A DNA stretch of 64,000 bases from Labilibaculum sp. K2S (GTDB lineage Bacteria > Bacteroidota > Bacteroidia > Bacteroidales > Marinifilaceae): assembly GCF_030372765.1 (NCBI RefSeq), contig NZ_JAUCMW010000002.1, positions 75,285 through 139,284 of the forward strand. The letters are read 5' to 3'. This document shows positions 18,212-26,971 of this stretch, piece after piece. Position 1 is the stretch's first letter; each line of letters begins with the position of its first letter. The translations under genes were made by a program, and so were the position numbers. The notes beneath the pieces were generated by a model. That model did not search any database. It was not told the origin of the DNA and worked only from the letters and a program-made list of their open reading frames with translations.

Positions 18212-19144
18212 ATGAAAGCCCCGATTAAAATCTTTTCTGGTTCGAACAGTGAGTATTTAGCAGGTGAAATTGCAAAAGCAGCAGGATTGCAATTAGGAAA
18301 ATCAAGCATTACAAGATTTAGTGATGGTGAATTTGAAGTCTGTTACGAAGAAACAGTAAGAGGTGCTCAAGTATTCATTATCCAATCAACTTATCCCCCA
18401 GCTGATAATTTGATGGAGCTATTGCTAATGATTGATGCAGCCAAAAGAGCATCTGCTTACAAAGTTATTGCAGTAATCCCTTATTTTGGATTTGCCCGTC
18501 AGGACCGAAAAGATCGTCCCAGAGTTGCGATTGGAGCCAAATTGGTTGCCAATTTACTAATGGCAGCTGGTGTTGACCGTGTAATGACAATGGATCTTCA
18601 CGCCGACCAAATTCAAGGATTTTTTGACATTCCTGTTGATCACTTGTATGGTTCCTCTGTACTTCTTCCTTACATCGAAAAATTAAAATTGGATAACCTG
18701 GTTGTTGCTTCTCCGGATATGGGTGGTAGTAAAAGAGCGAATACTTACGCAAAATATTTAAATGCAGGTTTGGCCATTTGCCACAAATCACGCGAAAAAG
18801 CGAATGTTGTTGGTGAAATGACTGCAATTGGTGACGTTGATGGCAGACATGTTGTAATTGTTGATGACATGATTGATACGGCAGGCACAATTACGAAAGC
18901 CGCCAACATGTTAAAAGAGAAAGGTGCTCTTAGTGTACGTGCTATTGCAACACATGCTGTTCTATCTGGTCCAGCTTATGAAAGAATTGAAGAATCGGCC
19001 TTGGAAGAAGTTGTTTTCACTGATTCTATTCCTTTAAAAAGCGAATGTTCAAAAATTAAAGAATTGACAATTGCTGACATTTTCGCAAAAACAATTCTTA
19101 ATGTTTACAATTGCGAATCAATCAGTTCCAATTTCATATTATAA
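18212..19144 (+). CDS. prs: Ribose-phosphate pyrophosphokinase
   Basis: Makes PRPP from ribose 5-phosphate and ATP for nucleotide, His and Trp synthesis. It has 310 residues, the usual class I length. Signatures: FSGSNSEYLAGEIAKAAG at the N-terminus, IPYFGFARQDRKDRPR (ATP and ribose binding), TMDLHADQIQGFFDIPVDHLYG (the PRPP synthase signature) and VVIVDDMIDTAGTI (the PRPP-binding loop). It has its own promoter, and the gene for bL25 follows with its own -7 box. Confidence 0.97.
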   Translation: MKAPIKIFSGSNSEYLAGEIAKAAGLQLGKSSITRFSDGEFEVCYEETVRGAQVFIIQSTYPPADNLMELLLMIDAAKRASAYKVIAVIPYFGFARQDRKDRPRVAIGAKLVANLLMAAGVDRVMTMDLHADQIQGFFDIPVDHLYGSSVLLPYIEKLKLDNLVVASPDMGGSKRANTYAKYLNAGLAICHKSREKANVVGEMTAIGDVDGRHVVIVDDMIDTAGTITKAANMLKEKGALSVRAIATHAVLSGPAYERIEESALEEVVFTDSIPLKSECSKIKELTIADIFAKTILNVYNCESISSNFIL

Positions 19145-19148
19145 TTTA

Positions 19149-19156
19149 TATCTTTG
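19149..19156 (+). promoter_or_regulatory. -7 promoter box of the bL25 gene
   Basis: TATCTTTG fits TAnnTTTG and begins 4 bp after the prs stop codon. It leaves a leader of about 100 bases before the ATG at 19263, long enough to hold regulation, although no structure was recognised there. Confidence 0.6.
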
Positions 19157-19262
19157 CGCAGATTTTTTCGGTAAAACATTTTATAAACGTGTAATGGGAA
19201 GTGAACGGAACTTTTTTACCAAGTGATGACGTTTATTTTGAGTAGCACATAATTTCAAGGAA

Positions 19263-19835
19263 ATGAAAGTTTTTGAATTAAAAGGTTCTTTAAGAACAGA
19301 TTTAGGAAAAAAAGCAAACAAAGCTCTTCGTAAAGAAGAAATGGTACCATGCGAAGTATACGGTGGTGGTGAAAACATTCACTTTGCTATTAACGAAAAA
19401 GTATTGGGTAAATTACTTTTTACGCCAGACGTTTACGTTATCAATGCAGATATTGACGGAAAAAAATTCTCTTGTGTATTAAGAGATGTTCAGTATCACC
19501 CGGTTAATGACAAAGCTTTACATGCTGATTTCTATCAGGTATTTGAAGACAAAGCATTCGAAGTAGAATTACCAATTCGAGTTGAAGGATTCGCAATCGG
19601 TGTTCAGTCTGGTGGTAAATTAGCAGTTATCTCAAGAAAACTTAAGGTGAAAGGTTTAATGGCTGATCTTCCAGAAAATCTTCTTGTTAAAGTTAGCCAC
19701 CTTGGACTTGGAAAAAGTATTCAGGTTGGAGAACTTACCTATGATAACTTAGAACTTCTTAATTCTAAGAAATCGGTAGTTGTTCAAGTTAAGCTTACAA
19801 GAGCTGCTCGTGCTGCTGCAATGGCTGCAAAATAG
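19263..19835 (+). CDS. rplY: Ribosomal protein bL25 (general stress protein CTC form)
   Basis: 5S rRNA-binding protein of the large ribosomal subunit. It has 190 residues, so it is the long CTC/TL5 form. The N-terminal L25 domain (LKGSLRTDLGKKANKALRKEEMVPCEVYGG) is followed by the C-terminal TL5-type beta domain (FEVELPIRVEGFAIGVQSGGKLAVISRKLKVKGL). An Ala-rich tail ends the protein. It follows prs, as in many Bacteroidota, and precedes pth, with a terminator between them. Confidence 0.94.
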   Translation: MKVFELKGSLRTDLGKKANKALRKEEMVPCEVYGGGENIHFAINEKVLGKLLFTPDVYVINADIDGKKFSCVLRDVQYHPVNDKALHADFYQVFEDKAFEVELPIRVEGFAIGVQSGGKLAVISRKLKVKGLMADLPENLLVKVSHLGLGKSIQVGELTYDNLELLNSKKSVVVQVKLTRAARAAAMAAK

Positions 19836-19878
19836 ATTTCAACACTATTTTGCTCAGCACAATGAAGCAAATAAATAT

Positions 19879-19913
19879 AACCTCCCATTTATTGAAGAAT
19901 GGGAGGTTTTTTA
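19879..19913 (+). terminator. Terminator after the bL25 gene
   Basis: Perfect 11-bp stem AACCTCCCATT / AATGGGAGGTT (19879-19889 with 19898-19908), an 8-base loop and a T run. Confidence 0.9.
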
Positions 19914-19982
19914 ATATCCCTCGTTCCTAAAATGAAGGATAGAATGAATACAAAGTTTTCATGGAAAATGCCATGAATATTC

Positions 19983-19990
19983 TAACTTTG
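19983..19990 (+). promoter_or_regulatory. -7 promoter box of pth
   Basis: TAACTTTG fits TAnnTTTG. The expected transcription start is at about 19997, so a start codon at 19999 would give a nearly leaderless message. This supports the later pth start at 20065. Confidence 0.55.
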
Positions 19991-20064
19991 GATTCGTTAT
20001 GATACAATTTCTAAAAAAACTATTTGGGCAGACTAAACATCCGCTGCAAGAAAATAATATTGAG

Positions 20065-20640
20065 ATGAAATATCTGATTGTAGGCCTTGGCAACATTGGT
20101 GCTGAATATGCAAACACAAGACACAATATCGGATTTCGTATTTTGGATGCTCTGGCCGAGACAGCTAAAATAGAATTCAAAGAAGCCAGATATGGAGCTG
20201 TTGCTGAATACAAATTTAAAGGCCGGATCTTTGTGCTTGTAAAACCAAACACTTACATGAATTTAAGTGGGAAATCGGTTAATTACTGGCTTCAGAAAGA
20301 AAAAATACCCGTTGAAAACATGATGGTTTTGGTTGATGACCTTGCCTTGCCGTTTGAAACTTTACGATTACGACCGAAAGGAAGTGATGCCGGTCATAAC
20401 GGATTAAAACACATCAACGAGATATTGGGACACCAAAACTACAACCGCCTGCGTTTTGGAATTGGTTCCGATTTTAGCAAAGGACAGCAAGTTGACTATG
20501 TTTTAGGTGAATGGTCGCCTGAAGAACTGGAGAAACTACCTGAGCTCTTTAAAATCTGTATCAACATGATAAAAGGAATGAGTACCATTGGTATCCAGAG
20601 AACCATGACAGCATACAATACAAAAAAATCAGGCAGTTAA
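20065..20640 (+). CDS. pth: Peptidyl-tRNA hydrolase
   Basis: Cleaves peptidyl-tRNAs that drop off the ribosome, recycling tRNA. It has 191 residues with the chosen start, the usual length. Signatures: [23 protein letters not shown] with catalytic His in [18 protein letters not shown], the conserved [27 protein letters not shown] block, and NRLRFGIG. An upstream in-frame ATG at 19999 would add 22 residues not seen in the family and lies right at the predicted transcription start, so the inner ATG was chosen. It probably forms a short operon with the S4 protein, DUF4924, DMT exporter and lnt genes. Confidence 0.95.
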   Translation: MKYLIVGLGNIGAEYANTRHNIGFRILDALAETAKIEFKEARYGAVAEYKFKGRIFVLVKPNTYMNLSGKSVNYWLQKEKIPVENMMVLVDDLALPFETLRLRPKGSDAGHNGLKHINEILGHQNYNRLRFGIGSDFSKGQQVDYVLGEWSPEELEKLPELFKICINMIKGMSTIGIQRTMTAYNTKKSGS

Positions 20641-20652
20641 AAATAAAAAGCC

Positions 20653-21030
20653 ATGGATGATAAGGTTAGAGTAGACAAATGGCTATGGGCCGTACGTATT
20701 TTCAAAACCAGAAGTATGGCGGCCGAAGCTTGTAAAAAAGGAAAAGTAACCATTGGTGGTGTACACGTAAAACCATCACGCGAAGTAAGGTTAAACGAAC
20801 AAATTGATGTGCGTGTTCCTCCTATTATCCGCAGTTACTTGGTTACAGCTATATCCGGCAAACGGATGGGCGCAAAATTGGCCGTTGACTTTGTAAAAGA
20901 CATAACTGCTCAAGATCAATTGGATTTATTGGAAGCAACCAATACCCGAGGATTTGAATCACGAGACAGAGGTGTTGGAAGACCAACAAAACTAGATCGC
21001 AGATTAATTGATAAGCTAAAGCAGGAATAA
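20653..21030 (+). CDS. S4-domain RNA-binding protein (Hsp15/HslR-like)
   Basis: Small RNA-binding protein of 125 residues. The S4 domain fills residues 1-60 (VRVDKWLWAVRIFKTRSMAAEACKKGKVTIGG) and a basic C-terminal tail follows. E. coli Hsp15 binds stalled large ribosomal subunits carrying peptidyl-tRNA, and the position 12 bp after pth fits a ribosome rescue role. The link in function is inference. Confidence 0.88.
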   Translation: MDDKVRVDKWLWAVRIFKTRSMAAEACKKGKVTIGGVHVKPSREVRLNEQIDVRVPPIIRSYLVTAISGKRMGAKLAVDFVKDITAQDQLDLLEATNTRGFESRDRGVGRPTKLDRRLIDKLKQE

Positions 21031-21058
21031 ACACATCAGGAACCGACAAGAAAAAAAT

Positions 21059-21598
21059 ATGATAATAGCACAGGATAAAAAGAAAACGAATTTAGCAGAA
21101 TACATCCTTTACATGTGGCAAGTTGAGGATATCATCAGAGCTTATCAATTCAATATTGATAAAATTAACGAAAACATCATCAAACAATTCGATCAGCCGG
21201 AAACTACTCAAAACGAAATTAGAGAATGGTACGAAAACCTGATTGAAATGATGAAGATTGAAAAGGTGGAAGAAATGGGACATCTTCAAATTCTTAAGAA
21301 CAATGTAAACGAACTTTACGATTTCCATGTTTATCTGCTAACAAAAGGCAAGGATTCAGCCTACAACAGCCATTATCAGCAGGCTCTTGGTAATATAAAC
21401 GAATTCCGCGAAAAATCGAAAGCGACCCAGGAAAACAATGATATTGAGGTATGCCTTACTGCTTTGTATGGTATTTTAATGCTTAAACTTCAAGGAAAAG
21501 AAATCTCGAAAGACACCCTCTCGGCGATTACTACTTTCAGCCAAATGATTTCTGAATTAACTGCGAAATATAAGGCTTTCGAAGAAGAAAACGAATAA
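21059..21598 (+). CDS. DUF4924 family protein
   Basis: A cytoplasmic, mainly helical protein of 179 residues. It opens with MIIAQDKKKTNLAEYILYMWQVEDIIRAY, a pattern I associate with the Bacteroidota-restricted DUF4924 family. There is no catalytic motif, signal peptide or membrane segment. The function is unknown. It lies 28 bp after the S4 protein gene and 20 bp before the DMT exporter gene. Confidence 0.75.
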   Translation: MIIAQDKKKTNLAEYILYMWQVEDIIRAYQFNIDKINENIIKQFDQPETTQNEIREWYENLIEMMKIEKVEEMGHLQILKNNVNELYDFHVYLLTKGKDSAYNSHYQQALGNINEFREKSKATQENNDIEVCLTALYGILMLKLQGKEISKDTLSAITTFSQMISELTAKYKAFEEENE

Positions 21599-21618
21599 TT
21601 ACACAACACCCCAAGATA

Positions 21619-22485
21619 ATGATACTGCCCCAAAAATATAACAATTGGATATTACTGATTTTAGTTTCTTTTATTTGGGGAAGTCCATATATTTTGAGGG
21701 AGATTGCTTTGGAAAGTTTCAGTCACAATCAGGTGGCTGCTTTTCAGGTATTTTTCTCATTCCTACTCTTTATCCCTCTGATTATTAAAAATATCAGAAA
21801 ACTTTCGAAAGAAAACATGCTTCCGTTACTACTTTCCGGAATCACAGGGAATATTGGCCCGGCCTATTTTTTTGCCAAAGCACAAACCCAAATCAACTCT
21901 TCGGTGGCAGGCATGCTTAATGCCATGTTACCAATGGTTACATTGCTGATTGCCATCCTTTTCTTTAAGGCCAGTACGAATAAAAAAGTAATGGGAGGAA
22001 TTCTATTGGGTTTTGCTGGAACCCTTGTTATTAGTTTTTCAGGAGATTCTTTTGGGGCATCTTATTTTTGGGGAGTATTTTATGTGTTTATGGCCATTCT
22101 ATCAATAGCCATCAGCATAAATATTGTTAGTTTTTCATTGCCAAAACTTAGCGGAACCGAAATTGCCTCTTTAGCATTTCTATTTGTCGGTCCAATGGCA
22201 GGGTGCTTTCTGGCTTTCACCGATTTAAGTGCACCTTTGGCATCTGAAAGCTTATCGAAAAGTGCATTAATGCTTGGTTTACTCGCTGTCTTAACTTTCG
22301 CAGGAGTAATTCTATACAATCAACTCATCAAAAAATCATCGCACGTTTTTGCGGCATCCATCGCCTACATTATTCCCATTGTAGCCATATTTTGGGGACT
22401 TGTAATTGGCGGTGATCATATTTCCATTGCTCAAACTGCATCCATATTTATTATCTTAGTTGGAGTTCATCTAACTCATCGATAA
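21619..22485 (+). CDS. EamA/DMT-family exporter
   Basis: Inner-membrane transporter of 288 residues with about ten predicted transmembrane helices in two EamA repeats (the first opening ILLILVSFIWGSPYILREIAL, the second AILSIAISINIVSFSLP). DMT proteins typically export amino acids or other metabolites. The substrate cannot be predicted. The next gene, lnt, starts 1 bp after the stop codon, so the two are translationally coupled. Confidence 0.9.
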   Translation: MILPQKYNNWILLILVSFIWGSPYILREIALESFSHNQVAAFQVFFSFLLFIPLIIKNIRKLSKENMLPLLLSGITGNIGPAYFFAKAQTQINSSVAGMLNAMLPMVTLLIAILFFKASTNKKVMGGILLGFAGTLVISFSGDSFGASYFWGVFYVFMAILSIAISINIVSFSLPKLSGTEIASLAFLFVGPMAGCFLAFTDLSAPLASESLSKSALMLGLLAVLTFAGVILYNQLIKKSSHVFAASIAYIIPIVAIFWGLVIGGDHISIAQTASIFIILVGVHLTHR

Positions 22486-22486
22486 A

Positions 22487-24010
22487 GTGAAAAAAAACAT
22501 ACTATTTGCCATTGCATCAGGTCTTTTACTGGGAATGCCTTTTTGCATACCACAACTTTTTCCGCTCATTTTTTTTGCATGGATTCCTCTTCTTTGGCTC
22601 GAAGAAAAAACAATCAATCACCACAATCCTTACACACTTTTCAATTATTCTTTTCTGAGTTTTTTAGTTTGGAATATTCTGGCGTATTGGTGGGTGGGCA
22701 AAGCTCAAATCACAGGAGTAATCCTCATCATACTTATTAATTCTCTTTTGCTTGCGCTGATTTTTTGGTTAATTAGCCGATCACGAAAACACTTGAAAAT
22801 TTCCATTCTATTTCCATTTCTGCTTATTTGGCTGGGCTTTGAATATTTCGATACCTGGTGGGATTTAGCCTGGCCCTGGCTGAATTTGGGTAATGCTTTT
22901 GCTTCTGCACCTAAATGGATACAGTGGTACGAAATTACAGGAACGCGTGGCGGAAGTTTATGGGTGATTTTAATCAATCTCGGATTCTTTTCTCTGATAA
23001 AAAATCAAAAAAAGAACATCGCTTTTAAATCTATTGGAATGTTTCTTTTAATTGGTATTCCTCTTCTCTACTCTATTTTTCTATATCACCAAAAGGAAAA
23101 TGAAATCGGAACCAAAAGCTTCACACTAATCCAGCCAAATTTAGATCCATACAACGAAAAATTTGTTCCCGAAAATGAAGAAAAACACTTTGCGGATTTT
23201 ATGACCACAGCAGATTCGGTATGCAGTATTCACCATCCCGATTTCTTATTAGCGCCGGAAACCGTGATTTTAAAATATATCGATGAAAATCAGCCTAAGA
23301 AATCTTCCAACTATATACAATTGCTCTATTTAAAAAAGAAATATCCTAAAACGAAAATACTTATTGGAACTCACAGCAAAATTGAATCTGAATCGTTTAA
23401 TTCCGCACTATTTTTAAGCGATACCATAAGGCCTCAATTTTACCACAAAACAAAGCTTGTTCCTCTATTTGAGAGAGTACCATTCGATAAATACCTAAGC
23501 TTTTTAAAAGACTATTCGATTGAAATTGGAGGATACCAGGGAACCTACAGCAGCAGGAATGATATTGACTATTTCATATCTGATTCCATAGCATTAGTTC
23601 CTGTTGTCTGCTTCGAATCAATTTTTGGTGATTACTGTGCACAAAGAGTTCCGGAAATCCCTGGTTTTCTTTGTATGATTACCAATGATGGATGGTGGAA
23701 AACAACTCCGGGTTATAAACATCATTTCAATTTTAGTCGGTTAAGAGCCGTTGAAACCCGCAGAGACTATATTCGGGTTGCCAACAATGGAATTTCTGCT
23801 TATATCAACTCAAAAGGCACGATTGTTGCTAAGAGTACATGGTGGAAAAAAGAAGTGCTGACCGGCAGATTAAAATTACGGGAAAATAAAACCTTTTACT
23901 CCGAGCATGGGGATTTTATTGGAAGAGTTTGTCTGTTTATAGCCACTCTTTTATTAATCTTTGTTAAAATTCGTGTGGTAACACAATCTAATTCCACCAA
24001 AAGGAGTTAA
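22487..24010 (+). CDS. lnt: Apolipoprotein N-acyltransferase
   Basis: Adds the third acyl chain to lipoproteins at the inner membrane. It has 507 residues and starts with GTG. About six transmembrane helices are followed by the carbon-nitrogen hydrolase domain. The catalytic triad is visible as E in LLAPETVIL, K in FYHKTKLVPLFERVPF and C in VPVVCFESIFGDY. A last membrane segment (VCLFIATLLLIFVKI) closes the chain. The GTG begins 1 bp after the DMT gene stop. The many lipoproteins in this window would be its substrates. Confidence 0.93.
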   Translation: MKKNILFAIASGLLLGMPFCIPQLFPLIFFAWIPLLWLEEKTINHHNPYTLFNYSFLSFLVWNILAYWWVGKAQITGVILIILINSLLLALIFWLISRSRKHLKISILFPFLLIWLGFEYFDTWWDLAWPWLNLGNAFASAPKWIQWYEITGTRGGSLWVILINLGFFSLIKNQKKNIAFKSIGMFLLIGIPLLYSIFLYHQKENEIGTKSFTLIQPNLDPYNEKFVPENEEKHFADFMTTADSVCSIHHPDFLLAPETVILKYIDENQPKKSSNYIQLLYLKKKYPKTKILIGTHSKIESESFNSALFLSDTIRPQFYHKTKLVPLFERVPFDKYLSFLKDYSIEIGGYQGTYSSRNDIDYFISDSIALVPVVCFESIFGDYCAQRVPEIPGFLCMITNDGWWKTTPGYKHHFNFSRLRAVETRRDYIRVANNGISAYINSKGTIVAKSTWWKKEVLTGRLKLRENKTFYSEHGDFIGRVCLFIATLLLIFVKIRVVTQSNSTKRS

Positions 24011-24072
24011 AAGTTTGACTCTTAAATTAAGATTTCGAAATAAATAATTCTAAAATAATAAATTCAAATACT

Positions 24073-25119
24073 ATGAGACGATTACTATTTGCGCTTTTTA
24101 GCATCTGCTTTTTTGTTGGATCTGCAAATGCGATCACCAAACACAAAAAAATTGAGAAGACGTTTAAAGCCGGAGAAAACCTTAAAATTGAATCGAAATA
24201 CAGTAAAATTCAGATTAAACACTGGGACAATCCTGAAATTAAATTCGAGGTGCTGATTAGTGTAGAGGGTTCGGACGATGAAAAAACTAAAAGGATGACC
24301 GATGATATTAATATCGATTTTACGGAAGGAGAAGCTCAATTATCTGCAGAAACCGTATTTGGAGACTTTTTCTCACTAAAAAAACTCACCAATTCTCTTT
24401 TTAACAAAGGCGAAATAAAGATCAGTTACACCGTTCAGCTACCTTCCAACGTAAAATTAGAAATTATCCAGAAAGATGGAGATGTTTTTATGGATAGTCA
24501 TGACGGCAACCTAAATCTTGATTTAACAAATGGGAATTTTACTGCTGAGAGCTTACATGGAGAAAACAGCTTTACAATTACAGGATGTACTTTTAAAGTT
24601 GAACAACTGAGTGATTCCAAATTAAACGTGGCCAACTCTAAAGTAAGTATAGAAAATGCCAGCAAATTAACCGGTGAGAGCCGCGATTCTGAATTTACGA
24701 TTGGTGTTGCCGATAACATTAGCATGACTTCTGCACGTGATAAATTCGACATTAAAGAATTGGAATACCTATACGGATCATCAAACTTTAGCAAAATTGA
24801 AATTAGCCAATTGGGAGGCGAAGTTGACTACGATCAGAAATTTGGACACATCAACATCTTCAACATCAACAATATGTTTTCATTTATTAAAATAGACTCA
24901 AAATACGGAGATGTTGGCCTTAGTTTTATGGAAGGTGCTCAAATTGATTATGAAATCAATCACAAGTCAGTAAAATTCGATAATTCGAAAGACTTCATCT
25001 TATCGAACAAAGAAACTGCTGATAAAAAGACTTTCGTGGCAAAAGGTCGTGTAGGCGATAAAAAAGCATTTTCGAAACTAAACATCAGAGCAAACAACTG
25101 CAAGATTAGATTGCAGTAA
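24073..25119 (+). CDS. Exported beta-helix-like protein (DUF4097-type)
   Basis: A 348-residue exported protein with a signal peptide ending at VGSANA. It then reads as regular beta strands (KIESKYSKIQIKHWDNPEIKFEVLISVEG; VKLEIIQKDGDVFMDSHDGNLNLDLTNGNFTAESLHGENSFTITG). This fits the DUF4097/putative-adhesin group, whose stacked strands form a solenoid. There is no lipobox, so it is probably periplasmic or at the outer membrane. The function is unknown. It lies 62 bp after lnt and ends at a strong bidirectional terminator. Confidence 0.75.
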   Translation: MRRLLFALFSICFFVGSANAITKHKKIEKTFKAGENLKIESKYSKIQIKHWDNPEIKFEVLISVEGSDDEKTKRMTDDINIDFTEGEAQLSAETVFGDFFSLKKLTNSLFNKGEIKISYTVQLPSNVKLEIIQKDGDVFMDSHDGNLNLDLTNGNFTAESLHGENSFTITGCTFKVEQLSDSKLNVANSKVSIENASKLTGESRDSEFTIGVADNISMTSARDKFDIKELEYLYGSSNFSKIEISQLGGEVDYDQKFGHINIFNINNMFSFIKIDSKYGDVGLSFMEGAQIDYEINHKSVKFDNSKDFILSNKETADKKTFVAKGRVGDKKAFSKLNIRANNCKIRLQ

Positions 25120-25163
25120 TTCCCCTCCGGAAAATCCTCTGAAAGAGAGTTAATAAAAACTAA

Positions 25164-25206
25164 AATGAAGGCCGATTCCAGTGGAATCGGCCTTCACTTT
25201 TTTTTA
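25164..25206. terminator. Strong terminator after the DUF4097-type gene
   Basis: A 15-bp perfect stem (TGAAGGCCGATTCCA 25166-25180 with 25182-25196) and a long T run from 25198. It is most clearly oriented for the plus strand. It may also stop minus-strand transcripts of the VIT1-like gene. Confidence 0.9.
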
Positions 25207-25280
25207 ATTTAAAATATTGGCAAATGATTTGCAGCTAAATGCCAATGTGCTTCGTTCTCTGTCTCAATTTTAAAATTTAA

Positions 25281-25985
25281 TTAAATAGCAACTCCAAATA
25301 GATATCCAACAAACGCGGTAAGTCCCATTGCAATAGTTCCCCAGAATGTAATTCGAATAATTGCTTTACTTACACTTGAACCTCCTGTTTTAGCAGTTAA
25401 TGCGCCTAAAATAATTAAAAAGAATATTGCAAAACAATAAAGAGAATACTCCATTGTTTTTAAGGGTAGAAAAAGAGTTACCAAAAGGGGTAATATTCCT
25501 CCTACACTAAATGCCGCACCTGATGCAAAAGCGGCTTGTATTGGTCTGGCCTGGCTGATTTCATTTATTCCCAATTCATCTCTAATGTGTGCACCCAATA
25601 CATCGTGCTCCGATAATTCTATTGCAACAGTTAATGCGGTTTCTTTTTTCAGTCCTCTTTTTTCATAAATTTCTGCCAATCGCTGCAATTCAATTTCGGG
25701 CATTTCTTCCAACTCTTGTTTTTCTCTTTCAATATCCGAATTTTCCACGTCTGTTTGAGAACTTACAGAAACGTACTCTCCTGCTGCCATTGACAATGCT
25801 CCTGCGACTAATCCCGCAACTGTTGCCAACACAATAGGTTCCCGAGCATCACTCGCTGCAGCAATACCAATAGCAAGACTCGCTGTTGACAAAATTCCAT
25901 CATTTGCACCAAGAACTGCTGCTCTCAACCAATTACTTCTATGGATGTAATGATTGTCTAAATAATTATCCTTTTTTTCAGTCAT
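25281..25985 (-). CDS. VIT1/CCC1-family metal transporter
   Basis: Membrane protein of 234 residues with the chosen start. The family moves ferrous iron or manganese. Visible are the conserved N-terminal SNWLRAAVLGANDGILSTASL, the AGALSMAAGEYVSVSSQ helix, a cytosolic Glu-rich helical segment (metal-binding domain, about 80-140: EREKQELEEMPEIELQRLAEIYEKRGL) and three C-terminal membrane helices. An upstream ATG at 26030 would add 15 residues; MTEKKDNYLDNHYIHR is the better N-terminus. Direction of transport (efflux from the cytosol is likely) is inference. Confidence 0.9.
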   Translation of the reverse strand: MTEKKDNYLDNHYIHRSNWLRAAVLGANDGILSTASLAIGIAAASDAREPIVLATVAGLVAGALSMAAGEYVSVSSQTDVENSDIEREKQELEEMPEIELQRLAEIYEKRGLKKETALTVAIELSEHDVLGAHIRDELGINEISQARPIQAAFASGAAFSVGGILPLLVTLFLPLKTMEYSLYCFAIFFLIILGALTAKTGGSSVSKAIIRITFWGTIAMGLTAFVGYLFGVAI

Positions 25986-26304
25986 TTTAATTTTCTGATC
26001 GTTTGTGGTTTGAAAATTACAATATCTCAAACATTATCCTTTTTACTTTTTGCCACCGATAAAAATCCTTCTTTGTTTCCAACCCAGATATTATCTGCAA
26101 AACCTATCTGTTTCTTCACATCCTTTTAAAGATGCCACATCAATAAAGTAATTGATATTATTCCCCATCTAAAATAATTCTCTTTTATGAGTAAGCCAAG
26201 CTAAACAGAACTTTTATATCATATATTACTACTGCCATAAGCATAGCCTAAAAATATCACCAGATGATTTCCTCCTAATTGCCCCCTGCTTACACGGGTA
26301 AATA
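25986..26304. other. Intergenic region left of the 42-bp repeat array
   Basis: It holds the upstream region of the VIT1-like gene on the minus strand. No supported gene or RNA is visible. From about 26285 the sequence begins to resemble degenerate copies of the repeat that follows. Confidence 0.5.
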
Positions 26305-26724
26305 CCCATTTACTTATCATCAAAGTATTATCAGCGAAAGCGGAAACCCATTTACTGATCACCAAAGTATCTTCAACAAAAACGGAAACACATTTACTGA
26401 TAAAAAAAGTACCATCCGTTTGGGTGAAGCTCATATTCCGAAAAAAAAAGACCATCGCCTTGTGAAGAAGTACCTTTACTCATCACCAAAGTATCATCTG
26501 CATAAGTAGAAGTGCATTTGCTAATAAATAAAAGACCATCCGCTTTTGTTGAAGATACTTTGGCAATGAATAAAAGACCATCTGCTTTTGTTAAAGATAC
26601 TTTAGCTATGAATAAAAGACCTTCTGCTTAGGTAGAAGACCATTTTTTGGAAAAAAAAAGATTACCTACTTAAGTTGCAGCATATTTTCTGATCAAAAAA
26701 ACGACTGATTCGCTTTCAGAAATA
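26305..26724. repeat. Degenerate 42-bp tandem repeat array
   Basis: About ten tandem units of 42 bp, each two 21-bp halves. Units start at 26305, 26347, 26389, 26431, 26473, 26515, 26557, 26599, 26641 and 26683. Recurrent cores are CATTTACTGAT, CACCAAAGTATC and GACCATCNGCTTTTGTTGAAGAT. A slip of about 2 bp occurs near the A run at 26441-26449. Read on the minus strand, it gives a 14-residue repeat (VSSTKADGLLFISK, CTSTYADDTLVMSK, CVSVFVEDTLVISK). Two TAA stops occur one repeat apart (26628-26630 and 26670-26672), and there is a frame change at the slip. So this is either a decayed coding repeat or a non-coding element with 21-bp phasing. It lies about 250 bp upstream of the hybrid sensor gene. 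Confidence 0.85.
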
Positions 26725-26971
26725 TTTCCGAATAAAAGAAAAATGTAAGGTTCCTAATTTTATTCGGTTGAGCGTCAATAATTCCAATGCGTCTATCTAC
26801 CCGACTTACCAAACAGAAACAATGAAAACAAGTTGAAATTAACTACCAATATCAACCAAAATAGTACCTGACAAGCTTTACTAATTTCTTTGGTTGGAAG
26901 CTGTAAATATTCTTGAATTTTTCATGTTTAGCACGACTAAACAAAGCCTTTTTTTCAGTAATTTTGAAACT
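26725..26971. other. Upstream region of the hybrid sensor gene
   Basis: It holds the presumed promoter of the regulator gene. A TAATTTTG at 26959-26966 fits the -7 consensus but lies only 5 bp before the ATG. If it is used, the message would be almost leaderless. No other structure was recognised. Confidence 0.4.

Noticed and set aside
18465..18890. 141-codon open frame antisense to prs
   Set aside because: It lies wholly inside the strongly conserved prs gene on the opposite strand and has no recognisable features.
26219..26509. Open frames over the 42-bp array on both strands
   Set aside because: They are short pieces of a periodic sequence. The minus-strand reading is broken by stops and a frame change, so no intact gene can be supported.
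26305..26724. Array considered as a CRISPR array
   Set aside because: The units are degenerate along their entire length, there is no conserved repeat with unique spacers of even length, and no cas genes are nearby. The 21-bp array fails for the same reasons (8-bp repeat, 13-bp spacer).
26894..26971. Upstream in-frame start of the hybrid sensor gene
   Set aside because: The added residues precede the signal anchor and place charged and polar residues before it. The start at 26972 gives a normal N-terminus.
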